From contig JAGVYT010000027.1 of the NCBI GenBank assembly GCA_018303115.1, positions 1-32,078 of the forward strand: DNA of 32,078 nt, read 5' to 3'. The notes below the pieces were generated by a model. That model was not told the origin of the DNA and did no database searches. It was given only the letters and a program-made list of their open reading frames with translations. This DNA is from Candidatus Woesearchaeota archaeon. Lineage in GTDB: Archaea > Nanobdellota > Nanobdellia > Woesearchaeales > UBA10216. Below, one piece after another: positions 7,645-15,822 of the stretch. How positions within the stretch are numbered: position 1 is the stretch's first letter; each line of letters begins with the position of its first letter. The translations under genes were made by a program, and so were the position numbers.

Positions 7645-8348
7645 ATGCACAATCATTTGGCAAAACATTAAGAGTTTTTGTCAGTTATGCCAATAAGGAT
7701 AAGCTTCTAGCTGGGGCATTGAAGAAGTGTCTTGAACGTTTTGGCTTAGATGTGTTCCTTGCTCACGAAGACATTATGCCCACATTAGAATGGCAGAAAA
7801 AGACACTAAGTAAAATAAAGCAGACCAATGTGCTTATTGCTCTTCTGACAAACAATTTCAGGGATGCCGATTATACAGCCCAAGAAATTGGTGTTGCAAT
7901 CGCATTACAAAAACTCATTATTTCTCTTAAGGCAGATGTTGACCCATATGGTTTCATAAACAAATATCAAGCTTTTAAGTTTACTTATGATGAATCAAAA
8001 GATAGTGATGGTATTACAAGTTATGATTGCACTAAGTCGTGCGCAGAAATCATAAAAGTTCTTTCGTATTACAAGGAACATGCCTACCCCCTTAAGGGGA
8101 GCTTAATTAGGGCGTTAAGCAGCAGCGGGAATTTTCGCAATTCGAATGAGATAGCCGAATTACTGGATAAATTCAAAGGATGGGCACCTGCACAGCTTTC
8201 TATGTTAATGCGTAGTGGTATAGAAAACAGGCAAGTGTACGAAGCGCATGATTGCAAACAACTATTTAGAAAGCTTTTTGGAGAGTATGAGGGATATATA
8301 GATCTTAGCCTTAGAGATGAGCTTCTGGGCTTAATTGGTGAAGCGTAA
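7645..8348 (+). CDS. TIR-domain protein with an apparent N-terminal frameshift
   Basis: The main frame, open from 7644 to 8348, encodes a TIR domain: LRVFVSYANKDKLLAGALKK, LDVFLAHEDI, VLIALLTNNF and DYTAQEIGVAIA. The Glu in QEIGVA sits where the catalytic glutamate of NADase TIR domains is found. The main frame has no good start codon upstream of the domain. An ATG at 7645 is in another frame and stops at 7669-7671; one extra A in the A4 run at 7662-7665 would join it to the TIR frame (MHNHLAKTLRVFVSY). So either a base is missing from the assembly or the gene is frameshifted. A TATA-like CTTATAAATT lies at 7607-7616. The C-terminal 90 residues are helical and unrecognised. TIR proteins often act in defence; no partner gene is adjacent. 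Confidence 0.7.
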
Positions 8349-8433
8349 CTTCACAAGTTCAATTTCCTTTTTATAGATCCTTAAAAGCTCCCAGTAAATT
8401 CCATTGGGCATTCCGGAAGATTTGCGAAGAGAA

Positions 8434-8754
8434 TTAATTAATTAACTCGACCTTGAAGGAATCCGCGTCCAGCGCAGTCGTCCTGACCTTCTTGCCGATT
8501 CTGAGGCCATAGCTTTTGAGCTGCTCAGGAAGCGTGATTCCCATAGAGTTGCCAACCCTTATCACCCTTCTCTCAGCGTCAATAATTCTGTGAAGCTGCC
8601 TTGACTGAACGTAACGCTCTGCCTGCTCCTTTGTAAGTGTTGTAAAGCCGCATTTAGGGCAAATCATTGCCTCTGCCGCAAAGCCCTCAAAATCGGTCAG
8701 TTTTGGCTTCAAATACGCTCCGCAATCACATCTTATCTTCCTTTTCGTGGCCAT
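8434..8754 (-). CDS. Zinc-ribbon/AbrB-type antitoxin
   Basis: A 106-residue two-part protein. The N-terminus has four cysteines in CDCG (Cys9, Cys11) and CPKCG (Cys32, Cys35), a probable zinc ribbon. The C-terminal part, from about residue 60 (RRVIRVGNSMGITLPEQL then YGLRIGKKVRTT), is a SpoVT/AbrB DNA-binding fold like that of MazE-type antitoxins. It overlaps the end of the upstream small gene by 22 bases, so the two are translated from one mRNA. Zinc-binding antitoxins of the YgiT/MqsA type also combine these elements with small toxins. Role as antitoxin and autorepressor is inferred from architecture and pairing. It converges on the TIR gene. Confidence 0.72.
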   Translation of the reverse strand: MATKRKIRCDCGAYLKPKLTDFEGFAAEAMICPKCGFTTLTKEQAERYVQSRQLHRIIDAERRVIRVGNSMGITLPEQLKSYGLRIGKKVRTTALDADSFKVELIN

Positions 8755-9026
8755 ACGGTTCTCACCTCAATAAAGTTTTGGTGAAATATTGCGATTACAT
8801 TGTACGTTAAGTTCTCCTTGCCGAAGTATCGGCTTAAGCAAAACTTATTCGGCTTTTCACACTTATTTTCAGATACCTTTCCGGTTCTGACTGTTTCTTC
8901 AATCTTATCTAAGTCAAGATTCCAATATTCCTTCCTGTCAAACAAATGCGGAGGGAATGTAACCTCGGCTGTCTTTCTATTCAAATTACGAAGCAAACAT
9001 TCAACCCATATATCGTTATAACTCAT
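8733..9026 (-). CDS. DUF4258-like toxin candidate
   Basis: A 97-residue protein. The core IEETVRTGKVSENKCEKPNK, then CLSRYFGKENLTYNVIAIFH and FIEVRTVWPRKG, resembles DUF4258-type proteins, a RelE-like toxin family often paired with zinc-ribbon antitoxins. It lies first in a two-gene minus-strand operon with the zinc-ribbon/AbrB gene and overlaps it by 22 bases. An AT-rich TTTAAATA on the minus strand at about 9040-9047 lies only about 15-20 bases before the ATG, shorter than the usual leaderless spacing, so the exact promoter is uncertain. The toxin role is inferred from family and neighbour. Confidence 0.6.
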   Translation of the reverse strand: MSYNDIWVECLLRNLNRKTAEVTFPPHLFDRKEYWNLDLDKIEETVRTGKVSENKCEKPNKFCLSRYFGKENLTYNVIAIFHQNFIEVRTVWPRKGR

Positions 9027-9351
9027 ATTATAATCACTATTTAAACTTTATGGTTTATTTTTCCGTCTTTTAGAGCTTAATAAACTTTGAGGGTCAATTT
9101 TGAGAAGATTTTCAGAAAAATTGGAGGATTTGCGGCAAGCACCTCAGTATCTCCGGTTTTTTGCTTAATAATCAGAATTATTGCGGGAATCCCGAAAACT
9201 TTGCCGTTCTACTGTTACACAAACGTGGTCAAAATCTATATAAACTGATACGGATTTATACATTGTTCTCAATTGAGCTATTTAGCTTGGATGGCAGAGT
9301 TTCATGCTGATGCCTGGCCCTGGCTGTCGCCCCCTGGCCCTTGTCAAGGGT

Positions 9352-9394
9352 TAATTTTTCCCTCCCTTAAACTTGTTAAGGAGGGAGGAAATTA
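9352..9394. repeat. Pyrimidine/purine-arm hairpin upstream of purF
   Basis: The 5' arm TAATTTTTCCCTCCCTTAA pairs with the 3' arm TTAAGGAGGGAGGAAATTA (19 positions, two mismatches, three G-T pairs). The 3' arm shares AAGGAGGGAGGAA with the hairpin at 7167-7211. The role is unknown. Confidence 0.6.
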
Positions 9395-9439
9395 AGTTCA
9401 CAAAGTGAACCGAGGCAGCTCAAGAGGAAAAGAAAGGAC

Positions 9440-9450
9440 AAAATATAAAA
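9440..9450 (+). promoter_or_regulatory. Likely TATA box of the main purine operon (purF)
   Basis: AAAATATAAAA lies about 40 bases before the purF ATG at 9488, which would give a leader of roughly 15-20 bases. A GAGGT at 9474-9478 within that leader is well placed as the ribosome binding site. A second AT-rich box (TTTTATT near 9467) is too close for standard spacing. Confidence 0.5.
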
Positions 9451-9487
9451 TAAGCGCCCAGAGCCGTTTTATTGAGGTTTTTAAAAC

Positions 9488-10933
9488 ATGTGCGGAATAA
9501 TGGCAGTTGCAGGCTCGGAAGAGGCGGCGGCTGAGATATACATGGGCATGATTCAGTTACAGCACCGCGGCCAGGATGCCTGCGGGATAACAACCTGCGA
9601 TGTTTCAAGCGGGGAAGTCTTCCGCGTCAAGGATGTCGGATTGGTTTCTGAGGTTTTTAGTAAAGCAAAAGTCAGCTCCCTTAAAGGAACTATAGGAATA
9701 GGCCAGACCCGCTATCCGACAATAGGAGTTGGCGACAGAAGGGAGGTTCAGCCGTTCTTTGTAAAGAAGCCTGACGGGCTTGGACTGGCATTTAACGGAA
9801 ATGTTGTAAACTACCCCCTCCTGAAGAAAAAGCTGAGAGAGGAAAGAAGGGTGTATCTCACATCCAATTCTGATGCAGAAGTGATGCTGCAGGTATTTGC
9901 AGATGAATATGAAAAAAATATCGGGGTTGAAGGAATTTTTAATTCCGTCAAAAAAGTGCATGACGAAATCATAGGGGGGTATGCTGTAGTTATGATAATA
10001 GCAAACAAAGGAATTCTTGCATTCAAGGACCCAAACGGCATAAGGCCGATGGTGAGTGGAGAGAAGTATCTTAACGGGAAAAAAAGCGTTGCATTCGCCT
10101 CTGAAAGCACTGCACTGGCAATGCAGGGCTACAGCAACATCGTTGACCTGAAACCGGGAGAAGCTATTTTTGCAGATGACAAGGGAAATGTTGAAAAAAG
10201 GATTATTGATGCCAACAGCCATGCGCCATGCGTTTTTGAATGGGTCTACTTCTCAACAGTTGAATCGGTAATAGAAGGCAAGCCGGTTTACGAAGTAAGG
10301 AAAAAGCTTGGAGAGCAGCTTGCCGAAAAAATCAAGAAGAAGTGGCCTGGCATGGAAATTGATTTGGTAATGCCTGTTCCTGACACTAGCAGGCCGGCAG
10401 CAAACTCGCTGGCAAGGGCTTTGGGAGTTCCCTACGAGGAAGGGCTGATAAAAAACAGGTATATTGGAAGAACTTTCATAATGCCTGTGCAAAAAATGAG
10501 GGATGACGCTGTAAAGCTAAAGCTTAACCCTGTCGAATCAACTATCAAAGGGAAGAATGTAATGGTTGTGGATGACAGCATTGTCAGGGGAACCACTTCA
10601 AGAAGAATAGTAAAATTATTGCGAAATTCAGGAGCTAAGAAGGTTTACTTTCTCTCAACATTCCCGCCAATAATCAGCCCGTGCTTTTACGGAATAGACT
10701 TCCAGCGCAAGGAAGAGCTCATAGCAGCCAATAAAACCATTGATGAGGTTGAACGCGAAATTGGGGCAGACAAGCTGATTTACATGGACGTTGAAGGCCT
10801 GGAGAAAGCTCTGGGAACAAAGGAGCTGTGCACAGGCTGCCTGACAGAAAAATATCCCACTTCAACAAAGCACGCGAAAGAGCTTGCAGAGCTGAGGGAA
10901 AAGCACATAGCGCAGATATCAGGGAACTGCTGA
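9488..10933 (+). CDS. purF: Amidophosphoribosyltransferase
   Basis: Catalyses the first committed purine step: PRPP plus glutamine to phosphoribosylamine. The 481-residue protein starts MCGI, placing the nucleophilic cysteine at the mature N-terminus with no propeptide. The N-terminal Ntn glutaminase domain has QLQHRGQDACGI and GIGQTRYPT; the C-terminal PRTase domain has the PRPP loop VVDDSIVRGTTSRR. Cysteines in SPCFYG and ELCTGC match the ligands of the [4Fe-4S] cluster found in Bacillus-type PurF. It heads the main purine block, about 46 bases before a stand-alone amidotransferase. Feedback inhibition by nucleotides is typical of the family. Confidence 0.96.
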   Translation: MCGIMAVAGSEEAAAEIYMGMIQLQHRGQDACGITTCDVSSGEVFRVKDVGLVSEVFSKAKVSSLKGTIGIGQTRYPTIGVGDRREVQPFFVKKPDGLGLAFNGNVVNYPLLKKKLREERRVYLTSNSDAEVMLQVFADEYEKNIGVEGIFNSVKKVHDEIIGGYAVVMIIANKGILAFKDPNGIRPMVSGEKYLNGKKSVAFASESTALAMQGYSNIVDLKPGEAIFADDKGNVEKRIIDANSHAPCVFEWVYFSTVESVIEGKPVYEVRKKLGEQLAEKIKKKWPGMEIDLVMPVPDTSRPAANSLARALGVPYEEGLIKNRYIGRTFIMPVQKMRDDAVKLKLNPVESTIKGKNVMVVDDSIVRGTTSRRIVKLLRNSGAKKVYFLSTFPPIISPCFYGIDFQRKEELIAANKTIDEVEREIGADKLIYMDVEGLEKALGTKELCTGCLTEKYPTSTKHAKELAELREKHIAQISGNC

Positions 10934-10979
10934 ACCGAGGAAGCCCGGAAGTTGAGGGAATTAGGGGGTAACAATCAAA

Positions 10980-11666
10980 ATGAAAGCGACAGTGTTAACA
11001 CATGCAGGCATTGAAGGCCCGGGATTGCTGGAGGACATTTTGAAAGAAAGGGGCGTTAAATATGAAACTGTGGATGCAACTACACAAAAAATTCCTGAAA
11101 CAGATGTAATTATAGCAATGGGCGGGCCAATGAGCGCAAATGACAGTTACAGATGGCTAATAAGTGAACTTCAGGGAATAAGAGAACATGTTGATGGGGG
11201 AGGTTACTTTTTCGGAACATGCTTGGGCTCACAACTGCTTGCTAAAGCTATTGGAGGAAGTGTAAGAAAAGCGAAAATAAGAGAGATTGGCAGCTGCGAG
11301 GTGAAACTTACAGAAGGAGGGGTTAAAGATGAATTGTTTGCCGGGTTTGGAAACAGGTTGAAAGTGTTTCAATGGCATGGCGAAACATTCAACAGCTTGC
11401 CTATTGGAGCAGCTGTTATTGCCACAGGAAACGCAATGACTCAAGCTTTTAGATATAAAAATGCTTATGGATTGCAATTTCACCTTGAAGCAACCGAGAG
11501 AATGGTTATGGCTTGGGTAGAAGCTTATCATAACGAAGTGGAGGAAGTTCCTACAACTACTGATAAAGTAATTCAGGGATTTATAGAGAACAGCGACTAT
11601 TACCACGGCGCTGTAAACAGGATTTTTGGAAGATTCCTGGATACGGCTTGCAGGAAAAAAGAATGA
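10980..11666 (+). CDS. Stand-alone class I glutamine amidotransferase, function unassigned
   Basis: A 228-residue protein with a full class I triad: Cys81 in FFGTCLGSQLLAKAIGG, and His168 and Glu170 in YGLQFHLEAT. The fold resembles the GMP-synthase glutaminase domain and GuaA-like stand-alone amidotransferases. It is not PurQ, which is present later, nor the GuaA glutaminase, which is fused in the guaA gene. It has its own GGGGGT ribosome binding site, sits directly after purF and overlaps purD by an ATGA. Its place implies a purine-related task, such as feeding ammonia to an early step or hydrolysing a gamma-glutamyl compound, but no substrate can be named from sequence. Confidence 0.8.
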   Translation: MKATVLTHAGIEGPGLLEDILKERGVKYETVDATTQKIPETDVIIAMGGPMSANDSYRWLISELQGIREHVDGGGYFFGTCLGSQLLAKAIGGSVRKAKIREIGSCEVKLTEGGVKDELFAGFGNRLKVFQWHGETFNSLPIGAAVIATGNAMTQAFRYKNAYGLQFHLEATERMVMAWVEAYHNEVEEVPTTTDKVIQGFIENSDYYHGAVNRIFGRFLDTACRKKE

Positions 11667-12973
11667 AAGTGCTGGTTGTTGGCGGAGGGGCGAGGGAGCA
11701 TGCAATAGTTGATGCCCTGCTCTGCGGGGGTGCAGAAGTTTATTGTTTTATGCCAATGGTTAACCCTGGCATTAAAAAGGCTGCAAAAGGGTATGCGATT
11801 GGAAAGCTTGATGACAATGCAAGCGTTGTTGAGCTTGCAACAAAGAATGACATTAAGCTGGCTGTTATCGGGCCTGAAGCGCCGCTTGAGGCAGGAATGG
11901 CTGACGAGCTTGAGAAAGCAGGAATAGGCTGCGTAGGGCCGACAAGGGAACTGGCGCAGCTGGAGACAAGCAAGGGATTTACGCGAAATTTACTGCGGAA
12001 ATATAATATTGACGCTTCTCCCAAGTTCAGGATATTTGACAAGAACAATATAGGCGGGGCAGAAGCGTTTCTTAACGAGCTTGGAAGGTATGTTGTAAAG
12101 CCTGACGGGTTAACCGGCGGGAAGGGGGTTAAAGTTCTTGGAGAGCACCTCCAAACCAAAGGAGAGGCTCTTGCTTACTGCAGTAAAGTGCTTGAAACGC
12201 ATAAGTCTGTTATTGTTGAAGAGAAATTAGAAGGCGAGGAGTTCAGTTTGCAAACGCTTACTGATGGCAACAGCTTTTTACACTTCCCGCCTGTGCAGGA
12301 CCACAAAAGGGCATTTGAAAACGACACTGGGGCAAATACCGGAGGGATGGGAAGCTACTCAGACGCTAATTTACTGCTGCCGTTTTTGACTGAGGGCGAT
12401 GTTGAAGCAGCAAAGAAGACTACAGAACAGGTTAGTGCTGCAATAAAACAGGAACTAGGAAGCTACAAAGGAGTAATTTACGGCGGCTTCATCAAGACGT
12501 CCTCCGGAATCAAGCTGATTGAATACAATGCAAGGTTTGGAGACCCGGAAGCAATGAACGTTCTGCCATTACTGAAGACTAATTTTGTTGAAATCTGTAA
12601 AGCGGTTGTTGAAGGAAAATTGAGCGGGGTAAGTGCAGAATTTGACAATAAAGCTACGGTTTGCAAGTATGTTGTTCCTCAAGGATACCCTGAAAATCCG
12701 AAAGCAGGAAAGATAACAGTGCCAACCGACACAAAAGCCCTGATTTATTATGCATCTGTTGATGAAAAGGATGGCGGGATATGGACTACCAATTCAAGAG
12801 GCGTTGCTTTTGTGGGGATGGGCGATACAATAGGGGAAGCTGAACAGATTGCAGAGGATGCTGCCTCAAAAGTTACCGGGGCAGTTTACCACCGCAGGGA
12901 TATAGGAACAAAAGAGCTTGTGCAGAAAAGGGTTGAGCACATCAGGCAAATAACAGGAGGTAACGATGCATAG
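11663..12973 (+). CDS. purD: Phosphoribosylamine-glycine ligase (GAR synthetase)
   Basis: Joins phosphoribosylamine and glycine with ATP to form GAR. The 436-residue protein has the N-terminal VVGGGAREHAI, VIGPEAPLEAGMADELE, the ATP-grasp loop VVKPDGLTGGKGVKVL, GANTGGMGSYSDANLL and the metal-binding YNARFGDPEAMNVLP. The ATG at 11663 forms an ATGA overlap with the amidotransferase stop, which makes it the preferred start. It ends just before a row of hairpins separating it from the purN fusion. Confidence 0.96.
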   Translation: MKVLVVGGGAREHAIVDALLCGGAEVYCFMPMVNPGIKKAAKGYAIGKLDDNASVVELATKNDIKLAVIGPEAPLEAGMADELEKAGIGCVGPTRELAQLETSKGFTRNLLRKYNIDASPKFRIFDKNNIGGAEAFLNELGRYVVKPDGLTGGKGVKVLGEHLQTKGEALAYCSKVLETHKSVIVEEKLEGEEFSLQTLTDGNSFLHFPPVQDHKRAFENDTGANTGGMGSYSDANLLLPFLTEGDVEAAKKTTEQVSAAIKQELGSYKGVIYGGFIKTSSGIKLIEYNARFGDPEAMNVLPLLKTNFVEICKAVVEGKLSGVSAEFDNKATVCKYVVPQGYPENPKAGKITVPTDTKALIYYASVDEKDGGIWTTNSRGVAFVGMGDTIGEAEQIAEDAASKVTGAVYHRRDIGTKELVQKRVEHIRQITGGNDA

Positions 12974-12993
12974 CATCACAAAGGTGCTTGAGT

Positions 12994-13157
12994 GTCAAAA
13001 ACCGCCGGTCAGAGACCGGTGGCATGTGGTTTTTGACGCAAAGAAATGGAACATTTCTTGCGCACAAAATCTTCGATTTTGTTGCGCTCAGAATTCCACG
13101 AATATCATGGTTTTTGAGCACACAGAACCCCACTCATCAGAGATGAGTGGAATTCTG
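12994..13157. repeat. Row of tandem hairpins between purD and purN
   Basis: At least four perfect palindromes follow each other. (1) 12994-13003 with 13028-13037 (GTCAAAAACC), enclosing CCGGTC-AGA-GACCGG. (2) AAGAAATG-GAA-CATTTCTT at 13041-13059. (3) ACAAAATC-TTC-GATTTTGT at 13064-13082. (4) CAGAATTCCAC (13089-13099) with 13147-13157, competing with CCACTCATC-AGA-GATGAGTGG (13130-13150). The stems differ, but loops are mostly three bases and spacers are similar (GCGCAC, GCGCTC, GAGCAC). A similar row lies at 29801-29883. Confidence 0.8.
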
Positions 13158-13219
13158 TTGTTTAAAGAACACAGATACGCAGAACCTTCTGATGGAATAA
13201 TGCAGAGGGCAACACGCCA

Positions 13220-14488
13220 ATGACGCTAAAGCAGCTATACAAACCCGGAAATGACAAGATGAAAGTGGCTGCTTTCATGTCAGGCGCAGGCTCTAACCTG
13301 AGGAGAATCCTTGAAGCCCAGGGCAATTTTGAGGTTGTAATGATATTCTCTGACACTGCTGACGAAAGCAAGTGCAATGCCAAAAAGATTGCTGAAGAAT
13401 TTGGAATCAGCTATTATTGCAGTGATATCCGCGAATATTATGGCAGCAGGGGCTATGGCGACAGAAAAGACATGAACATCAGGAGAGAATATGACAAAGA
13501 GACTGCTAAGCTGCTGGAAAAGCACAAAGTTGATGTTGTTGTGCTTTGCGGGTATATGAGCGTTGTGAGCGGGAAGATTTGCGATAGGTATATGACGCTG
13601 AATGTTCACCCTGCCGACCTTAGAATTCTTGATAGCGATGGGAGAAGGCTGTACGCAGGATGCATGGGAGCAGGCTGCGTCAGGAAAGTCATTGAAAACA
13701 AGGGAACTGGGATGAGGAGCTCTACTCACATTGTGACCACTGAGCTTGACGGCGGGCCTGTGCTAATGGTTTCCGATGCCGTAGTGATTGACAGCAATGA
13801 CGAGCATGCACTGCTTGACAGGCTGAAAGAGCAGGGGGACTGGAAGGTTTATCCTGAAACTGTCAAAAGGCTTGCTGAAGGAAGGTTCTGGAGTGACGAC
13901 GGCGTTGTTATTGATATTGTTGAGGAAAAGCTGTTGCTGAGAAACAAGCTGAGAGAGCTAAGGGAGCGGATGAGTGATGAGGATGTTAAGAGCAAAAGCG
14001 GCGAAATAACAAAGAGGCTGTTGCAGCTGCGGGAATACGCAACTGCAAAGACTGTGATGTTTTACATGAGCACAAACAAGGAAGTGCGGACAGAAGCTGC
14101 GGTGAGGGATGCGCTTGCTGCACAGAAAAAAGTTGTTGTTCCAATCAGCGATTTGGACAATGAAAGGATACTGCCATCAAAACTTGAGTCGCTTGATGCG
14201 CTAAGGCCAGGGGCTTACGGCATACTTGAGCCAATTTTGAGGGAAGAGGTTAAGGCTGGCGAGATTGGGCTTGTGATTGTGCCAGGGCTTGCTTTTGATG
14301 AGGAAGGAAACAGGATTGGGTATGGAATGGGATTTTACGACAAGTTTTTGAAAAGGGTTTCAGGGAAAAAAATTGGCTTGGCTTACGAAATGCAGATAGT
14401 TGACAAGATAAGAACTGCAGAAAAGGACGTCTGTGTTGACAAAATAATAACAGAAGAAAGGGTAATTGATTGTGGGGTGGGAAAATGA
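13220..14488 (+). CDS. purN: GAR formyltransferase fused to 5-formyl-THF cyclo-ligase
   Basis: A 422-residue two-enzyme fusion. Residues about 14-225 are a PurN-type formyltransferase: [13 protein letters not shown], the catalytic Asn128 and His130 in LNVHPADL, and Asp177 in TTELDGGPV. Residues about 238-415 are a 5-formyltetrahydrofolate cyclo-ligase: [12 protein letters not shown], then [24 protein letters not shown]. The first part formylates GAR with 10-formyl-THF; the second reactivates 5-formyl-THF. I kept ATG 13220, preceded by AGAGGG; the ATG at 13259 is the alternative and removes 13 residues. The formyltransferase half has extra insertions compared with Escherichia coli PurN. It overlaps glyA by four bases. 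Confidence 0.88.
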   Translation: MTLKQLYKPGNDKMKVAAFMSGAGSNLRRILEAQGNFEVVMIFSDTADESKCNAKKIAEEFGISYYCSDIREYYGSRGYGDRKDMNIRREYDKETAKLLEKHKVDVVVLCGYMSVVSGKICDRYMTLNVHPADLRILDSDGRRLYAGCMGAGCVRKVIENKGTGMRSSTHIVTTELDGGPVLMVSDAVVIDSNDEHALLDRLKEQGDWKVYPETVKRLAEGRFWSDDGVVIDIVEEKLLLRNKLRELRERMSDEDVKSKSGEITKRLLQLREYATAKTVMFYMSTNKEVRTEAAVRDALAAQKKVVVPISDLDNERILPSKLESLDALRPGAYGILEPILREEVKAGEIGLVIVPGLAFDEEGNRIGYGMGFYDKFLKRVSGKKIGLAYEMQIVDKIRTAEKDVCVDKIITEERVIDCGVGK

Positions 14489-15822
14489 ACCGCAAAAAAC
14501 TAAAGGAAACGGATGCTGAAATTTTTAAGACAATAAGGGAGGAACTCAAAAGGCAGGAATACGGATTGGAGATGATTCCTTCAGAGAATTTTGTTTCAAG
14601 AGCTGTTATGGAAGCCATGGGAAGCGTGATGACTAACAAGTATTCAGAAGGCTACCCGGGAAAAAGGTATTACGGAGGGAACGAGTTTATTGACATTGCA
14701 GAGAATATTGCTATTGAAAGGGTTAAGAAGCTGTTTAATGTTGCCCACGCCAATGTTCAGCCTTACTCAGGCAGCCCTGCAAATGCGGCGGTTTACCTTG
14801 CATTATGCAAGCCTCACGAAGTGATAATGGGACAAAGTTTGCCTGACGGAGGGCACTTAACCCATGGGTGGAAAACAAGCTTCTCAGGGCTGTTCTTCAA
14901 TGCCATCCAGTATCATGTAAAGACTGACGGGTATATTGATTTTGAAGAAGCCCGCAGCTTGGCTCGCGAACACAAGCCAAAGCTGATATGGGTAGGGGCG
15001 AGTGCTTACGTAAGGAGCTTTCCGTTCAGGGAAATGGCAGAGATAGCAGATGAAGTCGGAGCTTACCTGGTGGCAGATATTGCACACGTGGCTGGGCTGA
15101 TTGTAGGAGGGGCGCACCCTTCCGCATCAGAGCATGCGCATATCATAACAACAACAACCCACAAAACACTGCGCGGGCCCAGAGGAGCGCTGATAATGGT
15201 CACGGAAAAAGGGCTGCGGAAAGACCCTGAGCTGGCAGAGAAGATTGACAAAGCCGTATTCCCTGGATTCCAGGGAGGGCCTCACGACCACACAATAGCA
15301 GCGATAGCAGTTGCGCTGCAGGAAGCAGACAGCCCGGAGTTTAAGGAGTATGCGCATCAGGTTGTTGCAAATGCAAAAGCACTAGCACAGGAACTGATGG
15401 ACAACGGACTAAAGCTGGTTTCAGGAGGAACAGACAACCACCTGATACTGGCTGATTTGACGCCAATCCAGAAAGGGCACGGGGTATTTGCGCAGGAGGC
15501 TCTTGAAGCAGCAGGGATCACTGTAAACAAGAACACTATCCCGCAAGACCCCTCATCGCCATTTTACCCCAGCGGCATAAGAATTGGAACGCCTGCACTT
15601 ACCACGCGTGGAATGAAAGAGGAAGAGATGAAACAGATAGGAAAATGGATGGCCGCTGCAATAAATGAAACTGCAAAGTACAAATTGCCGGAAGAGAAAG
15701 AGGAGCGCAAGGAGCTATTGAAGAAATTCAAGAATGAAATAAAGCGAAACAAAACCCTTAAGCAGATAAAAAAAGACGTGAAGGAACTTTGCAAGAGGTT
15801 TCCGCTGTATGCAAAAAAATGA
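14485..15822 (+). CDS. glyA: Serine hydroxymethyltransferase
   Basis: Converts serine and THF to glycine and 5,10-methylene-THF, supplying both the glycine for PurD and the one-carbon unit for the folate-dependent steps. The 445-residue PLP enzyme has [46 protein letters not shown] and the PLP-lysine motif [13 protein letters not shown] (Lys near residue 226). The C-terminal tail of about 40 residues is strongly basic and lysine-rich. The ATG at 14485 gives a four-base overlap with the purN fusion; GGGGTGG just upstream can serve as ribosome binding site. It overlaps folD by four bases. Confidence 0.95.
   Translation: MNRKKLKETDAEIFKTIREELKRQEYGLEMIPSENFVSRAVMEAMGSVMTNKYSEGYPGKRYYGGNEFIDIAENIAIERVKKLFNVAHANVQPYSGSPANAAVYLALCKPHEVIMGQSLPDGGHLTHGWKTSFSGLFFNAIQYHVKTDGYIDFEEARSLAREHKPKLIWVGASAYVRSFPFREMAEIADEVGAYLVADIAHVAGLIVGGAHPSASEHAHIITTTTHKTLRGPRGALIMVTEKGLRKDPELAEKIDKAVFPGFQGGPHDHTIAAIAVALQEADSPEFKEYAHQVVANAKALAQELMDNGLKLVSGGTDNHLILADLTPIQKGHGVFAQEALEAAGITVNKNTIPQDPSSPFYPSGIRIGTPALTTRGMKEEEMKQIGKWMAAAINETAKYKLPEEKEERKELLKKFKNEIKRNKTLKQIKKDVKELCKRFPLYAKK

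Larger units (their letters stand above)
9027..9487. other. Gene-free stretch with a promoter and possible structured RNA before purF
   Basis: No gene-like frame is seen. A strong TATA (CTATATAAAC, about 9236-9245) points right towards a GC-richer segment at about 9270-9425. That segment has CCCTT/AAGGG, a long hairpin (9352-9394), a GTTCAC-AAA-GTGAAC hairpin (9396-9410), and TGCCT near 9310 that can pair with AGGCA near 9413. This could be a non-coding RNA or a structured leader of purF; I recognise no known RNA family. The left part (9060-9230) is AT-rich with nothing I can name. Confidence 0.4.

Noticed and set aside
12994-13157. CRISPR array
   Set aside because: The stems are all different, spacers are only a few bases, and there is no repeated unit of constant length.
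12966-13223. 85-codon open frame across the purD-purN gap
   Set aside because: It runs straight through the hairpin row, its translation follows the palindromes, and no ribosome binding site or family match is seen.
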